This document shows, piece after piece, positions 1 through 33,500 of a stretch of DNA of 57,707 nucleotides. The first letter of the stretch is position 1; each line of letters starts with the position of its first letter. Source of the DNA: Lingula anatina (Eukaryota > Brachiopoda > Lingulata > Lingulida > Lingulidae); assembly GCF_001039355.2 (NCBI RefSeq), contig NW_019775534.1:243876-301582 (forward strand). The letters run 5' to 3'. The notes under the pieces are model-generated. The model was not told the DNA's origin, searched no databases, and saw only the letters and a program-made list of their open reading frames with translations. A program made the position numbers and the translations under genes.

Positions 1-365
1 CAACAAGATTACAGTCATATACCCAAAATAAAATAAGATTTATGAAGTTTTATGATGGGGGAGTCAAATTTTCACGGGGAGTCAGATTTTCATTATGTGC
101 CCATTTTTATTTTTCTTATTTTTTCATTTGAATTTTCACTGCAAACTACAAAAAATGTGCCAACGTATCATCCATTTTACATACTACAAGATCACAGTCA
201 TATACTCAAATAAAATAAGATGTATGAAGTTTTGTGGAGGGGGAGTCAAATTTTCATGGGGGGAGTCACATTTTCATTATGAAAATCTGACTGGGGAGTC
301 ACATTTTCATAATGAAAATCTGACTGGGGAGTCACATTTTCATGGGAGTCAGATTTTCATGTTAC
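1..365. repeat. Diverged tandem repeat rich in GGGGAGTCA...TTTTCAT units
   Basis: A segment starting CAAGATTACAGTCATATA at about 3 recurs at about 187 (period about 184 bp). Inside it a short motif, GGGGAGTCACATTTTCAT followed by its near inverse ATGAAAATCTGACT, is repeated several times at 60-110 and 235-360. The short open frame over it is a by-product of the repeat. Confidence 0.7.
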
Positions 366-2055
366 ACAGGTATTATAAAATCTCAATTTAGAAGTACATT
401 CGTAAAAAGAATCAAATTTCCTGTTTTTGTCAAACCCTCAGATTTTGAGTCAATAGCTCACGCACACCGTGTTTCTACAGGATATTTCCACGCCGAGACA
501 AAATCAGTTCATTAACAAAAAGATGGAGGAACAAAGCATTTTTTCAAAGAGACCAAGGTAACCAGACACAAACACAGCGGTTGCAAGGTCCAGACACGGA
601 TATGATGGCTTTATGTACATGTACCCGGTACAGACATACTATATTAGTACTAGTACATCATTAAAATTTAGGCAAAAACAAACCCATTAAAGGACAAAAT
701 TCCTTTTATTGTATATTTCTTGTCCTTTTTCATCATAATGGTAAAACAATAAATTTGTTTCATTAACGTCACACAATACAGAGAGTTGTTAATTGCGAGC
801 ATTTGGTGTCTTAATGTTAGGCATGTTAATGTGAAGAAAAGTGAAATAAGCTGTCAAAAATAAACAAATATATGAGAATTAAACAAAATTACACACATAC
901 ACAAAAGAAATAGAGCTGGTTAACAATTGGTAATGAGGAAAAACAAACAATCAAACAAACAAACTTTCCAGCAAAAATCCCTTGATGATATTTCACATTG
1001 ATGATATTGGACAAAGTTTCATTATTATCACAGTCTACACAAATTCACAAGAATCCTAAGATCTTTTGGCAGAAGACCCTATTATTAATCAACATGTAAT
1101 TACCCGGAGTATCATAGACCGCATTCAGAACAGCGGAATAACAGATCCACCGATCAAATATGGCCGGTTGATTGTAATGCCCTTTTATGTTACATATCCA
1201 TAACATCAATACTGTTTATTGTTAACATTTCAGCATTTTCTTAACAAACCCTGTAAAATATAAACAGCTATAACTCTCTGTAATCTCCTATTACTGTAAT
1301 TTAAGTCAGCCTTCATTGTATAGAGGCAATTTTATTACTTATTTATTTTTATTGGGATATCTATCAACATGAACACTCGAGTATAGCAGTATATCTTTGG
1401 AGTACACATTGAAAATAAGCTATAATTATAGAATCTCAACCACTAAAAATGTAACATTTTTGACAAATGATTGATAGAATTTTCAAAGGCATCTTCAGTA
1501 AATTAAGTGAAAATATTTTTTGCTCACCAATTTGACTCAAAAAATTCATTTGGATAATATTTTTGAAAAAAAAAATGCTACAGTGCACGTCCAGTAAGTA
1601 TTAAGAAACAATACAGAAGTGAAAACAGATGAAGTAACAACTTAAATAAGTACATCTATATTAAAACAGATGCTGAATAATTCTGGGTAAATATATTGAA
1701 CAAATGTAATATATGGCCACCTGGTGTTGCAAATTAGTTTGTTTTAAATCTAAGTGAGTCCTGATATGAACAAAACCTATTTTTAATTATAGTATCACAC
1801 ACAGTCAACAACCTCACATGAGAACGCACGCACGCACACACGATAAATCATCCATGCAGAAACTACATATTGCAACCATCCCAAGGAAAACAGAAATAGT
1901 CCAAATATGTTAACTAATTCCTTTCAAAACAAATAATTTTCCTTGCACAATTTCATTCTAAAATCATCACTTGAATTTACATTTCACGAACCTTGAGGTT
2001 TTTCATATTTTGCCATCTTAAGGAAGACAAAGTTGATTTTCCAATGGCAACTGTT

Positions 2056-2298
2056 ACAGTAATGTCTTGATCTTTTCAACGGGGGAAAATTGTGAATTTT
2101 ACATATACTGTATTATTTAAGTCACAAATCCTTAAAAATTGAACGTTCCAACTAATTGGTAGCAACAAAATTGAAAAGCATGCTACCTTAAAGATTTTTT
2201 CCATACAGTAAAAGCATCACTAATGCTATATGAAAATATTTTTTTTATGATTCTAAAATTATGTATCTGCCCATTGAAAGGATCGAGTCATTAACTGT
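2056..2298. mobile_element. MITE family B, about 243 bp
   Basis: The left end ACAGTAATGTCTTGATCTTT matches the inverse of the right end (…CCTTTCAATGGG read on the other strand), giving imperfect terminal inverted repeats of about 28 bp. The same family is found at 36307-36549 and 25818-26300. No coding capacity, so a non-autonomous DNA transposon is inferred. Confidence 0.6.
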
Positions 2299-2985
2299 AA
2301 ATAAATAAATTCCTGCTTATCTCTTACATCTTGAACTATAATCAATTGAACTAAGATCATTACAGATAAATAAATTGATACATATGACTGTTTGTATGGA
2401 TTATAAATGACAAAAGCTGAAGGCATGATTTAAAGGCTTACATACAAGTTCCATCAGTTTTCCTTTATCAACAAAATATATCCTATCCAAAACTACTGAG
2501 AAAATATCTAAACACCTGTTTTTTAGTTATAAATTTTCATTTTTTTTTCATTATGAGTGAAATTCACCACTATCCAACTACTTTTTTAAAATACTCAATG
2601 GGGTTTACAGATTTGAATTTTGCAAACAGTTTTGGATATATTGCATCTTAGTGATAAAGAAAAAAAGTGCGGGAATTTCTAGGAAAATCAATATTTGGTG
2701 TATAAAGCTCTAATGCCCATCACGTGCTCTAAAGGTTTTAAAGTTACATCTGTATCAAACACAGCCGAGCCTTGGTTATCTGTACATAAATCTCTCTGTT
2801 ATCACATTGCTGCTTCCTGTTCACTCCAGGATTCTTTAGTGATTTTTTTTAAAAACAGAAAATACTGCTTATAGCCAGCACTGAATTTCTTTAGAGAACG
2901 CTCCAACATTGGACTATGACATATAATCTTGTTTAAAGTTAGAATTGTACTTAAAATATGTCGCTTCACTTTCAGTTAAGTGACC

Positions 2986-2991
2986 TTTATT
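2986..2991 (-). terminator. Candidate poly(A) signal AATAAA for TTC39C
   Basis: An AATAAA hexamer on the minus strand lies 46 nt after the TGA at 3037-3039. Other AATAAA hexamers follow further down (for example in 1330-1350), so the real cleavage site and 3' UTR length are unknown. Confidence 0.35.
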
Positions 2992-3036
2992 CAAAATATG
3001 ATACATGCTCAATATATTTCTTATAGTTGTTTTTGT

Positions 3037-13990
<10,954 letters not shown>

Positions 13991-14280
13991 GGTTGGCACC
14001 CTGATCTATAAATTCTCTGATTTTTAAGTGAAAAAGCCTGTAATATTGTTAAATGTTGGAATAATTCCCTGCGCAACACAGTAAACAAGTAACTACTGTG
14101 GAAGTGAAGTCGCACAGTTGACACCTCTTAGCCTCAGTTTGGGTTGCATCCAAGATGAGCTGTTTCGTAGTTCCGGTTTACAGGTGTCCTCAGGTTGCAT
14201 ATGTTACTTTAAGAGTTGTGATGTTTTGATGAAGAAACTGCATATTTATAGGTAGTAGTATAAATTTAGAGTGAAGGGAG
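13991..14280. promoter_or_regulatory. Putative bidirectional promoter, TTC39C(-)/GGT7(+)
   Basis: Only 290 bp separate the two divergent start codons, so both promoters and 5' UTRs must lie here unless non-coding 5' exons exist. The stretch contains an ETS-like TTCCGGTTT near 14170 and no clear TATA box. It is an inference from gene layout; no transcription start can be placed from sequence alone. Confidence 0.5.
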
Positions 14281-23884
<9,604 letters not shown>

Positions 23885-25817
23885 TTTGGATGTTGGATTT
23901 TTTTAGCTTAATAATTTATTTGAAAAGGGATTGCAAAAGATTGTGAAAAATTGTTGTAGAAATGTTTTTGTTGTTGTAAAAATAATGAAAAGATGGTGTA
24001 AAAAGTGGTGTTTATATCATGTCTAACTTAAACTGGAAATTGACTAAATTGCATCATTAAACGTCATCAGGCTATTTAGACAAGTCCTGTTTTAGTTGCA
24101 GTGAGCAGTAGTGTATGGTTTTGAATTAAACATTCCATTTGTTCCATTTGTTACTTACTATAATTACCTATAATAATAGGTGTTATGAACCTCAGACACT
24201 CTACTATTGAATATATGTTTACTTAAATAGAAATATCAATTAACTAGAGTTTAAAAGATAACCAACTTACTCAGTTGTTGAAGTCCATGATATAGAAACT
24301 TTCAAGTCAGCAGAATTTGACCAATTTATACGTTGACTTTGAAATCAATGTGGATATTTTCCCTGACTAAAAAGCTTCATGTAATTATTTATGAATATTT
24401 GACGTGTCTGTGTTTTAAAATGTGTAATCATCATGAATGGAGTATTAAGGATATTATTTGTGTTAAAAATGATCAGGACCAATCAGGTTTCTTTCACTGG
24501 CACTTAATTAGTTAAAATACAGGATTATTTTAATTAATATCAAGTTGGTCATGAGATTCTGAACATACACTGGGGAAGTTTTTAATGAGACATTCCAGAT
24601 TATGTATTAGTTTTTACATTGTTTGATTTTTCCTTTTGAGGGCACATTTTCATTATAATTTTCTTAATTTAAAGTTTATTCTTCAGTAAGTCCATTATTT
24701 ATAGAAATTATGTAAACTTGGGTATACACATGACAAAGAGATGTCATGTAAAATCAGGCTGAAAAAACATACAAGTAGCTAATTTATAAGTCACTCTACT
24801 ATACTGATGGAGATTTAAACTGATGAATTATTGCAGCTATGACAAAGATAACGAATGTAGAACTCAAGAACAAGTTTAAAGATTGTTATTTTCTTAAGGG
24901 CATCAGGCAGGGTATATTTTAATCTTTAAGGAAAAGATGTTAAAAATGCCTGGAAAACTATTATAATTATTTTTTGCTTCTTTCACTTTAACATCCATTG
25001 TATGTCTTGTTTTTTTTATTTTTAAAATTATTGATATTATTATTTTTGCAGTATGACAGCTCATTTATGGTTGTGGGTTATCAAGCCATAATTCAATGTA
25101 TTCATATATTTTAAAACCTAGAATCTCTCTTTTTTGTGAAAGGCATAATGTATATAGCTTTCGTTATGACAACATGCATAATCTTATAAATAGTGAGCTC
25201 TGCTGTCAAACTCAACTTGAGGTGCTTCTAGCCATTTTCAAAATTTTGTGTAATTATCTGTTAAGGCTATCAAATAATGTTGAGAAAGTAGTGTCTTTGG
25301 TGTATACTTATTTAAAATGATGTGCAATACTGCTTTATTCTACACTAACTTGATGAAATTGTATACTTAGCTGTAACATTTTTTGTCAAATACTTCATGT
25401 TGTGTAATAATTTTTTTCCATAATTTTATGTTGGTGTTTTTGCCTCCCTGTTAAAAAGGCTCTCACTGTTGGAAAAGCCTTAGATTGGACTTGGACTTAG
25501 ATTGAGACTGCTAATAATTTTAGCTGACTTAATTGCATTTCACAGAGAATTAAAAAGGATTCTCATCTTATTATTTTGCTCTAATAACCAAGCCTGTGAA
25601 GCAGTTATTGATTGACATGAGTGTCAGTAATGAAAAAAGTTTAAGTGGATAAGTCAGCTACAGTATATTTTAATAAAAACTGTTTGTTAAACTTATTTAT
25701 TCTATTAAAAGTTTGGTTCTTAGACCAGTATTGCCAGGTCCACTTAATGTCATCGGTTATCCAATTTTAAAAGTCTAAGCCCCCAAAAATTGTGGTGGAG
25801 CTCTAGCCTTGTGGCAT

Positions 25818-26300
25818 ACAGTAATCATTCGATCTTTTCAATGGGAAAAAATAACTTTCAGATACAAAATTTTATAATCACAAAAATTATATTTCTATAT
25901 AGCATATGTGGTGCTTTTACAGTACAGAATGGAACTATAACACCCCATTTCCATAGATTTTTAGATCGATCTATCCCTGTGGGGAGTCTCACTAGATTAC
26001 TGTCAGCTTGGCCGGCTTAAGCGTCTGTCTCGCCTACTAAAAGCTGTAAGGGGGTAATTAACTATGGTGCCCGCTCGGCTGACAATTTAGCGTGAACCCC
26101 CAGGGAGTTAGGTCGATCTAAAACTTAATCTTTAGATCGATCCAAATCTCTGGAAAAGCACCCTAAGACTACCCTGCTCTTTAATTTTGTTGCTACCACT
26201 CAATAGGAATGTTTTAATTTTCAGAAATTATTACTTAAGAAATACAGTATCTGTAAAATTCACAATTTTCCCCAATTGAAAAGATCAAGCAATTATCGTT
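25818..26300. mobile_element. MITE family B copy split by a MITE A insertion
   Basis: The left end ACAGTAATCATTCGATCTTT and right end AATTGAAAAGATCAAGC are family B termini. A copy of family A interrupts the middle; without it the element would be about 250-260 bp, like the copies at 2056 and 36307. Confidence 0.6.
25941..26164. mobile_element. MITE family A copy 2, nested
   Basis: Starts near ACCCCATTTCCATAG and ends near CTGGAAAAGCACCC, flanked by TAAC and TAAG (an imperfect 4-bp target duplication). The internal GGGGAGTCTCACTAGATTAC and TTAGCGTGAACCCCC arms identify the family. Confidence 0.75.
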
Positions 26301-26622
26301 GTTCTACATGATAAACAATATTGTCACAGTGTGTATTGTTATAAAACTGACAATAAATAAATAATGGTGAAAAGAGATGTGTTAATTTATTTTTTCCAGC
26401 TGGTGGTACTTGCCCAGGAGGCAGTTATCCCCTCAATTTATTCTTTCACTCATTATTTTTACGATTTCGGTCGAAGTTTGTGAAACAGTCCATGCAGTCA
26501 AACTCCAGGTGGTACATGCCCAAGCGGAGACTTCACCTCTCCAATTATCTATAACTATCAAGCACTATGCACCCTTATTTTTTTAATTAATTATTAATGG
26601 TGACAGATCTCTATACCAATAA

Positions 26623-29600
26623 TCATAAAACTTCCACTTCGTCCACATCTACAGCCGTCCTATCTGTCAAAGTGTCCAATAAAACAGACACTATAAATTG
26701 ACTTAATGAACTGCTTCTGTGAAATGGTCCTGAAGTCTGAAAATTATCTATTGCAACTTCCAAATCCTCCCTCCTCATGCGAACTCCTTTGAAATATTTT
26801 AGAAAGATATCCTTAAACTCCTGGCTTATCTGAATTTCTGGGGATTCAAACTTTACATCGGAGATGCTTCCCTTAGAGAAGTGTATGTTAAGTGTTATTT
26901 GACATGGTTTTTCATTAATTTCTATCCATCGAGTCCTTTGAATATGAAATGCGGGAGTTTTTCCGTAAACCCATTGCCAGTTTTCTAACGACTCCCTGAT
27001 TTTTTCAATCCCTGGAAATCTGGACTCGTCTGTTGGGTCCAACTCTGTTATATTTTCCTGGAAATTTTAATACAAAATTTTAATGCTTACTCTCGTGACT
27101 ATCTAAAAAATTTCCAGGTGTTTTATCATAGTTTAACATGCAAGTGGTTAAAACCCAGAGTTCTAAAATGATATCCCAATATTCCCTTTTCACTTTTTTT
27201 AAAGAGTTTATCAACCAAATGATTGTTCAAAATGTTTAAATTAGTATTAAATTAGTATTAAAATATACCTCAATTAATGAAAATACAAAATGTCTTTAAT
27301 AAATTGGAAAATCCTATTTTTTCTTTTTAAAGAAAACAAGTCACAGATAAATACCCATCTTTTCCTTTAAAGGATATTACCAGGTAATATAAGATTTCTT
27401 ACCTGTTGCTGTGCATTATGAAGATATTCCCTAGCAACAGCTTCTGTCAGAGATTCAAAATCAATGCTGGGTTCCACACAGCACAAGTTCTGAACACTTG
27501 ACTTCACACTGTCTGTGGCCGTGCTGTTAATGTCTGCCTTGAAAAATTAAACAATTTTCATTGTAGACAGTGTGACCGTGTTAATTATTACTGCCTTCAA
27601 AATAAAATTTAAAAAAAAATGCTAGGGCTATGTTTTCAATATTAGCCTTCAAAATTAAAAAAAAAAATGCTGGGGCTGCCTATACTTTAAAATTTTCAAT
27701 ACTTGCCTTGGAAAAGGTAAACACTTTTATTGTTATTGAATGTTTGCCTTGAAAAAAATGAACTTTTTTTTGTAAGTGCATAGTTAACTCAATGTGCCAG
27801 AAAAAATTAACACTTGAAACTATGTCTTTATCTCTTTTTTTTTTACTTCAGACCCAAACCAACATGAGTCACTGTCTGAATGCAACCTCTGATACATTGT
27901 GTATAGTATACTGTATTACAGAGTTGTTACCAACTTATACCCCATTCACACTACAGTTGCAAAAATGCGCATTTCTATAATTCGGATTTTTCGTGAGGAA
28001 TTCGATTCGGTATTGCGTTCACACTCGCTAAGCGAATCCGAATCCCACGTTGAAAATTCAGGTTTAACTTCCTGTTTTGAACACTGGCGCATGCGCCGCA
28101 CAGGAAATCTTAAAATACCAACAAAAATTTGTGACGACAAATGCAACTCAAAAGACATTCCAGCATTCTTGAGAAGTATAAGATGGCAAAATAAGTTTGT
28201 TTGCTCATGTTGTAGTGAGTGGTGACCTCCAAATACGTTTGGCGCAATCGCTAAAGTAATAAACAAGCGTTCATAGATATCCGCACTTATCTGCACACAT
28301 GCGCAGTAAGATCTGTACAGGTGTCGATTCCGGTAAGTTATTCGCGCTTAGAGATCCACCTCGCTTGCAGGATTTTGAAAATGCGCATTAAAGAAAAGAA
28401 CTACTGCATTTATTCGAATTGTGACCTAATTCGCAACTTATCCGGATAACTGAGCGTAGTGTGAATGGGGTATTAGAGACTAAATAATGTGAATCAAGCA
28501 CTACATCTCATTCCAATATCTATGGTCCTTGATCCTGCGATTTTGACCATGTCATTTAGTCTCCAAATTAAATTAACAATAACTTAGTTTAATCATCTGA
28601 TACATAGACCATGAAAAAAATTTCTGTATACCTTGTGGATATGTAGTAATTGGTGAACTCTGTCCAGGTTTGTGTTGTATAGAAGTGTAAAGTGGTGGTA
28701 TGCTGACTTCCTTCCAAGTTTAGCTGCTGTACCAGACACCTGAAATAGTAATGTAATGAAATAACACTCAAATTACAAACAACCTAAAAACATATATGGT
28801 TTAAAAATAAACATTTCAAAGATAATGAGAATATATAATTGAAAAATAAACAAAATAAAATATAATAAACACAAATGAAAAAAAAAGAATAATATTATAC
28901 ACATTGAACAATGTTAAATCACTTGCAGATTTGGTTACCTTATATTTTCCATTCATAACAATATCATCTCTCTCATTAATAGCCAAGTCCAGTCCCCATC
29001 TTTGGTTCACAGCCTTGGCCACCAAGAGCAGATTTCTGTCTCTGTTGTACTGAGTCTTGGTGGTGAAGAAAGTGCAGTTCAGATTCCCCAAGTCATGGTA
29101 GACAGTGCCTCCACCACTCTTCCTCCTGGCTAGATGAACTGAGAGATTCTGTAGTTTGAAGACATTGCATTCTTTCCATGGATTCTGATGTCTCCCTACT
29201 ACCTGAAGTAGAAAATAAAATTTTCTATATAGTGCTGCATTGATTTTTAAGATTATACATGTTTCTTAAAAGAATGAAAATTTTAATGAACAATATAAAT
29301 ACAATCAACTACATAAAATTTAAATTACACTGTAAATGGTTATGGATTTTTGATAATGTGGTAATGATTTCTCTCCAAAACTTTGTACTCAAAAAGATAT
29401 CCAATTTTTATCAGGTATTTTACAGCCACAGAACTGTGTTAGGCATTTACAAAGCAAAAATGTATTTTTCCTTGCACTTTACATTTCAATACTGCTTCTT
29501 TTATAAACAAGGTATATACTATATTCAAAGTTGTTCCCAAAACTACTTTCCACAAACCTAATTTTGAGTTCTATGTTTTCAATTATTGAGCCACTCTCGT

Positions 29601-29935
29601 ATATCATAATGTAGAATTTTACTTGTGCTTGATTTGCAGTCTAAGTGAGCAGCTGGCTGAGAACTTTGAACCCACACAATGTTTTCACCCACCACTGTCG
29701 GTTCATTTCTCCACAACAAAAGCACATTCTGCTTCTCAAAGTCTGTGTTTTCATAAATCCAATCCTCCAAAGCCAGGTTCTCAAAAATGTTGTTGGATTT
29801 GGAGAGGTAAACACATCGGGGCAGTCCTGTGATATTTGTAGTATCAGCTACAATGGACAGATCTCGCCGATGATTGCACAGTTGTCTTAAGTGATAGCCA
29901 AATTTTCTGTGACTCCTCTTCAGTAACACAATCAT
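26623..29935 (-). CDS. LIPT1: Lipoyltransferase 1, mitochondrial (lipoate-protein ligase family), 5 exons, 394 aa
   Basis: Exons: 29693-29935, 28939-29202, 28632-28739, 27403-27537, 26623-27057; 1185 nt, all junctions in frame. LIPT1 acts in the mitochondrial matrix, where it moves lipoyl groups onto E2 subunits of the 2-oxoacid dehydrogenases. The BPL/LplA catalytic fold is evident: VVGRHQNPWKEC, RRKSGGGTVYHDLGN at about residues 107-121, FFTTKTQYNRD, and KYKVSGTAAKLGR with the conserved Lys at residue 169 exactly at an exon end. The C-terminal accessory domain contains DPTDESRFPGI and WQWVYGKTPAF. The chosen ATG (29935) gives a basic, Arg/Lys-rich start (MIVLLKRSHRKFGYHL) fitting a mitochondrial presequence. 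A possible acceptor ending TTTTCATAG lies just upstream, so a 5' UTR intron is likely. The exon 1 donor (GTGGGT after ACAGTG) was chosen because it restores the family spacing EPTVVVGRH. Intron 3 (27538-28631) carries a transposon. Confidence 0.93.
27938..28472. mobile_element. PIF/Harbinger-like non-autonomous element, 535 bp
   Basis: The termini TACCCCATTCACACTAC and GTAGTGTGAATGGGGTA are perfect 17-bp inverted repeats, flanked on both sides by TTA (27935-27937, 28473-28475), the target duplication typical of PIF/Harbinger. The interior is more GC-rich than the host and has no transposase. It sits in LIPT1 intron 3. Confidence 0.85.
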
Positions 29936-30513
29936 TCTGACATGAATCACCAGCAACTATGAAAAGAATGGTAACAATTTCCTTACAAACTAAACACAAA
30001 TAGGGTGATATTAAATTGTTTAACTGAAAGTTAGCATATCGGTTTGATTTGTCTAATCTTTAGAATCAAATAGTACTTAAGTTGTAAGTAGCAAGGATAC
30101 ATAAAACAACACTGTACTTCTCATTTTCCTCTAGGCTCTACTGTGCAGTGTACTGTAAGGCTATAATTATAAAATCAAGGAGATGCAAGGGTGATTTGCT
30201 TATTTTTACAGCCTTTTCTCTCCATTTCAAAAACTGCCTTTCATTATACCTAATATACTTTGTAATCTTTTATAACTTACAGCCATATGACATTACTGCA
30301 GCTTTTAATTTTCTAAAATCTTACTCACTCGGTTTTGTACTCCACATGCCAAGGATTCGTCTGCAACAAGGGCACGGGTTTGTCTTGAACGCAAGGAACT
30401 CTGGGATGCAACTTCCTGTTTTCCGTCTGTCTGTAGGTCGCCCAAGCCGGCGGCATTGTTTATGTTGTAAATCGTATTTTAAGCCATTTAATATACATTT
30501 TCCAAGCTCAAAA
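29936..30513. promoter_or_regulatory. Putative bidirectional promoter, LIPT1(-)/SNRNP40(+)
   Basis: There are 578 bp between divergent start codons. The SNRNP40-proximal part (30340-30480) is less AT-rich and holds CTTCCTG (ETS-like) and an ACTCTGGGATGC segment resembling part of a ZNF143-type site. A likely 3' splice site just upstream of the LIPT1 ATG suggests a LIPT1 5' UTR exon also lies inside. Confidence 0.45.
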
Positions 30514-33500
30514 ATGGAAGCTGGAAAGAGGAAAGCTCAGGACATGGCCGTAGTTGCCATGAAGAGACCGAGAAATGAACTGGTGTATATGGAAAATAAA
30601 GAAAATGGTGCCGTAGTACAGTCAAGTGTAAGTAAACTGAGGCAAGATGTGTGCATGTGTCGGGGGGGGGGGGGGGGGGGGGGGGGGGNNNNNNNNNNNN
30701 NNNNNNNNNNNNTGGGGGGGGCGAGTTGTCTACCTTTAGCACGCCTGTTCGAGTTTTTATTGAAAATGCCAGCGAATGGGTATTTGAGTGCATTCATTTC
30801 GCTCTAAATCCACTAACTGGTGTAACTTGGATAAAAATAGGTGAGTGGTAATTTAATAAGTTTACATTGATTTTTAAATCTCTCTGTCAATCTACTAGTA
30901 TGTAAGTTTAGCAGATTTAGCTCACAACTGCAATAACAAAGATATTCATCATGATCACTCTTTTTTTGCAGGGTCCTCCCAGAACATCCAATCTCTTGGC
31001 ACCCATCATGCTGCTATCTGGTCACGAGGGAGAGATCTTCACCTCAAAGTTTTCCCCAGATGGGACTATGCTGGCCTCAGCAGGATTTGACAGACTGATA
31101 TGTAAGGCAGGCTGCTTTTTTATTCATTGATGGCTAGTCCAAATCTAAGGGCTAATGCCCATTGAAACTATCGGTCAATGTAGATTGATCCAACTGTGTG
31201 GGGACTCTTGCTGCATGCAATCAGTGTAACAGATTATCCTGCTTTCTCTTGTTTTTCCAACATATTTGTATACTAAGTAATCACAAGCTTCTCTGTATTC
31301 TGCTCAATGCCAAGAGGTGTGTTAATCTGTTTAACTAATTGCATTCAGCAAGGGTTGAATTGATTTATGTAGACAGATAGTTGTAATGGGAGGGAGATCT
31401 AAGTGGACAGCTGAGTCATTCAGAAAAGAGAATATAAGTTAGTCAGAAATTTGTTAAGAAAATGAGGAAATTAGATATACACTGATAGAAAATGAACACA
31501 CTTGTCAATTTGAGTTAAGTATGTAGGCTTGAAATCAATAATAGTTAATCTGTTTAGTCTTGATGGGGTAAAACATTTTTATTTTAAGAATAACGAAAGA
31601 TGCATCTGTCCGTTTTTTTTTGCAGACTTTTGGAATGTGTATGGGGAATGTGAAAACTTTGCAGTGTTAAAGGGGCATTCTGGAGCAGTGATGGAGCTGA
31701 ACTTTTCTACAGATGGAAGGTAAGAGGAGTGAGCACTAACTCCACGGAGACTTGCTGAATGCAATCAGATTAACAGCCTAACTCGCCTATTGTTTCTAAC
31801 ATATATTATACTCATATAATTGCCAGCCTTACTACATTGTGCTCAATGCCAGGAAAAGAAGGGGGATTTTATCAGATAGACGCACAATGCATTTTTACAT
31901 GGAGGGTTATATCATATGGATACAGAACCAGTTTCTTTGAAAAATTCTGAGAATAATGCCATGTAGAATTTTTTTCTTTCTCGTCAATTATGATTTGTGT
32001 GTCCACCACAATAAAAGATTACAAATTCCCCGAGACTGATACTAAAGATATTATTACAATCAAACTAATTTTAATGTGTTTTTCAAAAGGCTTTGCTAAA
32101 ATGGTATTGAATTATTTTTATAGCCAACTTGTCACCTGTGCTACCGACAAAACTATTGCATTATGGGATATTGAAGTTGGCGGGAGGATAAAGCGGTTAA
32201 AAGGACACACGTCTTTTGTCAACAGCTGTAACTTAGCGAGGAGAGGACCGCAGTTGATATGCAGTGGCAGTGATGATGGCTCTATTAAGGTATTATTTGA
32301 ATATCATGCAAGATTCGTGACGTCATAACTTACAATGGAATATGTTCGCCTTGTGTTTTAGTTTACAAACTTATGATAAACAGTCAAACATTCACACTGA
32401 CACTTCTGAAAATTAATGCGTCACAAAATAAAACAGGCAACAATAAAAAAAAATGAAAGTAGAAACGATATACACTTGACCAAAAAAATTGAAAAATATG
32501 AAATTGTTTTTCAATAATTAAAAAATTATATAATGAAGTGCAAAAATCTTCAATGTTTATAAAAAAGTAACAAATAGTGGGTGCATTAACCATTAAGTTT
32601 TGGTTAAAATAACAGTGTTTCTGAATTATTTTGGGAGAGTGTAGATTGAGATTCTTCTTCAGTTGTCAGGTATTTTGTGACCATAAATATGTTTTGAGTA
32701 AAAAGTAAGGATAGAATTAAGCTGCACTGTGTAAGTTAAATGTCATATTTTCAGTTATGGGACAGCAGGAAGAAGCACGCCATCCAGACATTCCAGAACA
32801 CATACCAGGTGACCTCACTGACCTTCAATGACACGGCAGAGCAGGTCATATCTGGCGGAATAGATAATGAACTGAAGGTAAAAAATTGCTGCAGTATAGA
32901 TTTATTTCCAAATATTACCTGATTTTGTTCATAATTTTTAGATAAAAAATCAGACCATTTAAAATGTGGGGAAAAAACAAAACAATAAAGCAGTGAAATT
33001 GGGATTATAATTGAAGCACTGCTGAAGTGTATTATAATGTACTTCCCCACACTAATGTAATGCTAGACATTCTCACTGAAGGGAAAGCCAACTGGAAATA
33101 TAACTTTCTTTTCATTTAATGTATGGAAAAACGAAGATTGTGTTTATATGTGTTGGGGGAGTATGGGGCATTTCTTGGAACTGCAATAATTGTAAAGCTG
33201 CACTGCTTTTTGCTTTAAATTTTCTCTGGATACCTGGTGGGCTAAAGTTTTTTTTTTTTTTTTTTTTTAATTCACGGAAATTAATACAGGACATTTACAA
33301 CACAATAAGAGACAAATACACCTTCCACACACCATTCACACACTGCAAAACAAAGTTCTTACAAATGTTGATTAAAAATACATGTAGAATTTTTTTTCAA
33401 TAAAAGAATCTCAGTAGGCCTAGGCTACGACAAAGTTTGTTAAGAAGTCGTGATATTGAACATCATCAATTTTTTTTTCTTTTGGTAATATTTTATTTGG

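Larger units (their letters stand above)
366..3036. other. 3' flank and probable 3' UTR of TTC39C, no gene seen
   Basis: AT-rich sequence downstream of the TTC39C stop. Apart from the transposon-like element at 2056-2298 and short A/T runs, I see no coding potential or RNA gene. Confidence 0.5.
23885..26622. other. Tail-to-tail interval between GGT7 and LIPT1
   Basis: AT-rich 3' UTR and intergenic sequence. An ATTAAA variant signal at 24125-24130 and an AATAAA at about 25672 could end GGT7 transcripts. A MITE B with a nested MITE A occupies 25818-26300. No further gene seen. Confidence 0.5.

Noticed and set aside
27899-28296. ORFs of 108-116 aa on both strands
   Set aside because: They lie inside the 535-bp TIR element with TTA duplications and lack protein similarity.
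30148-30807. 219-aa plus-strand ORF running into the poly-G
   Set aside because: It crosses the SNRNP40 start and first donor in a different frame and runs into the N gap; SNRNP40 frame has a clear homologue.
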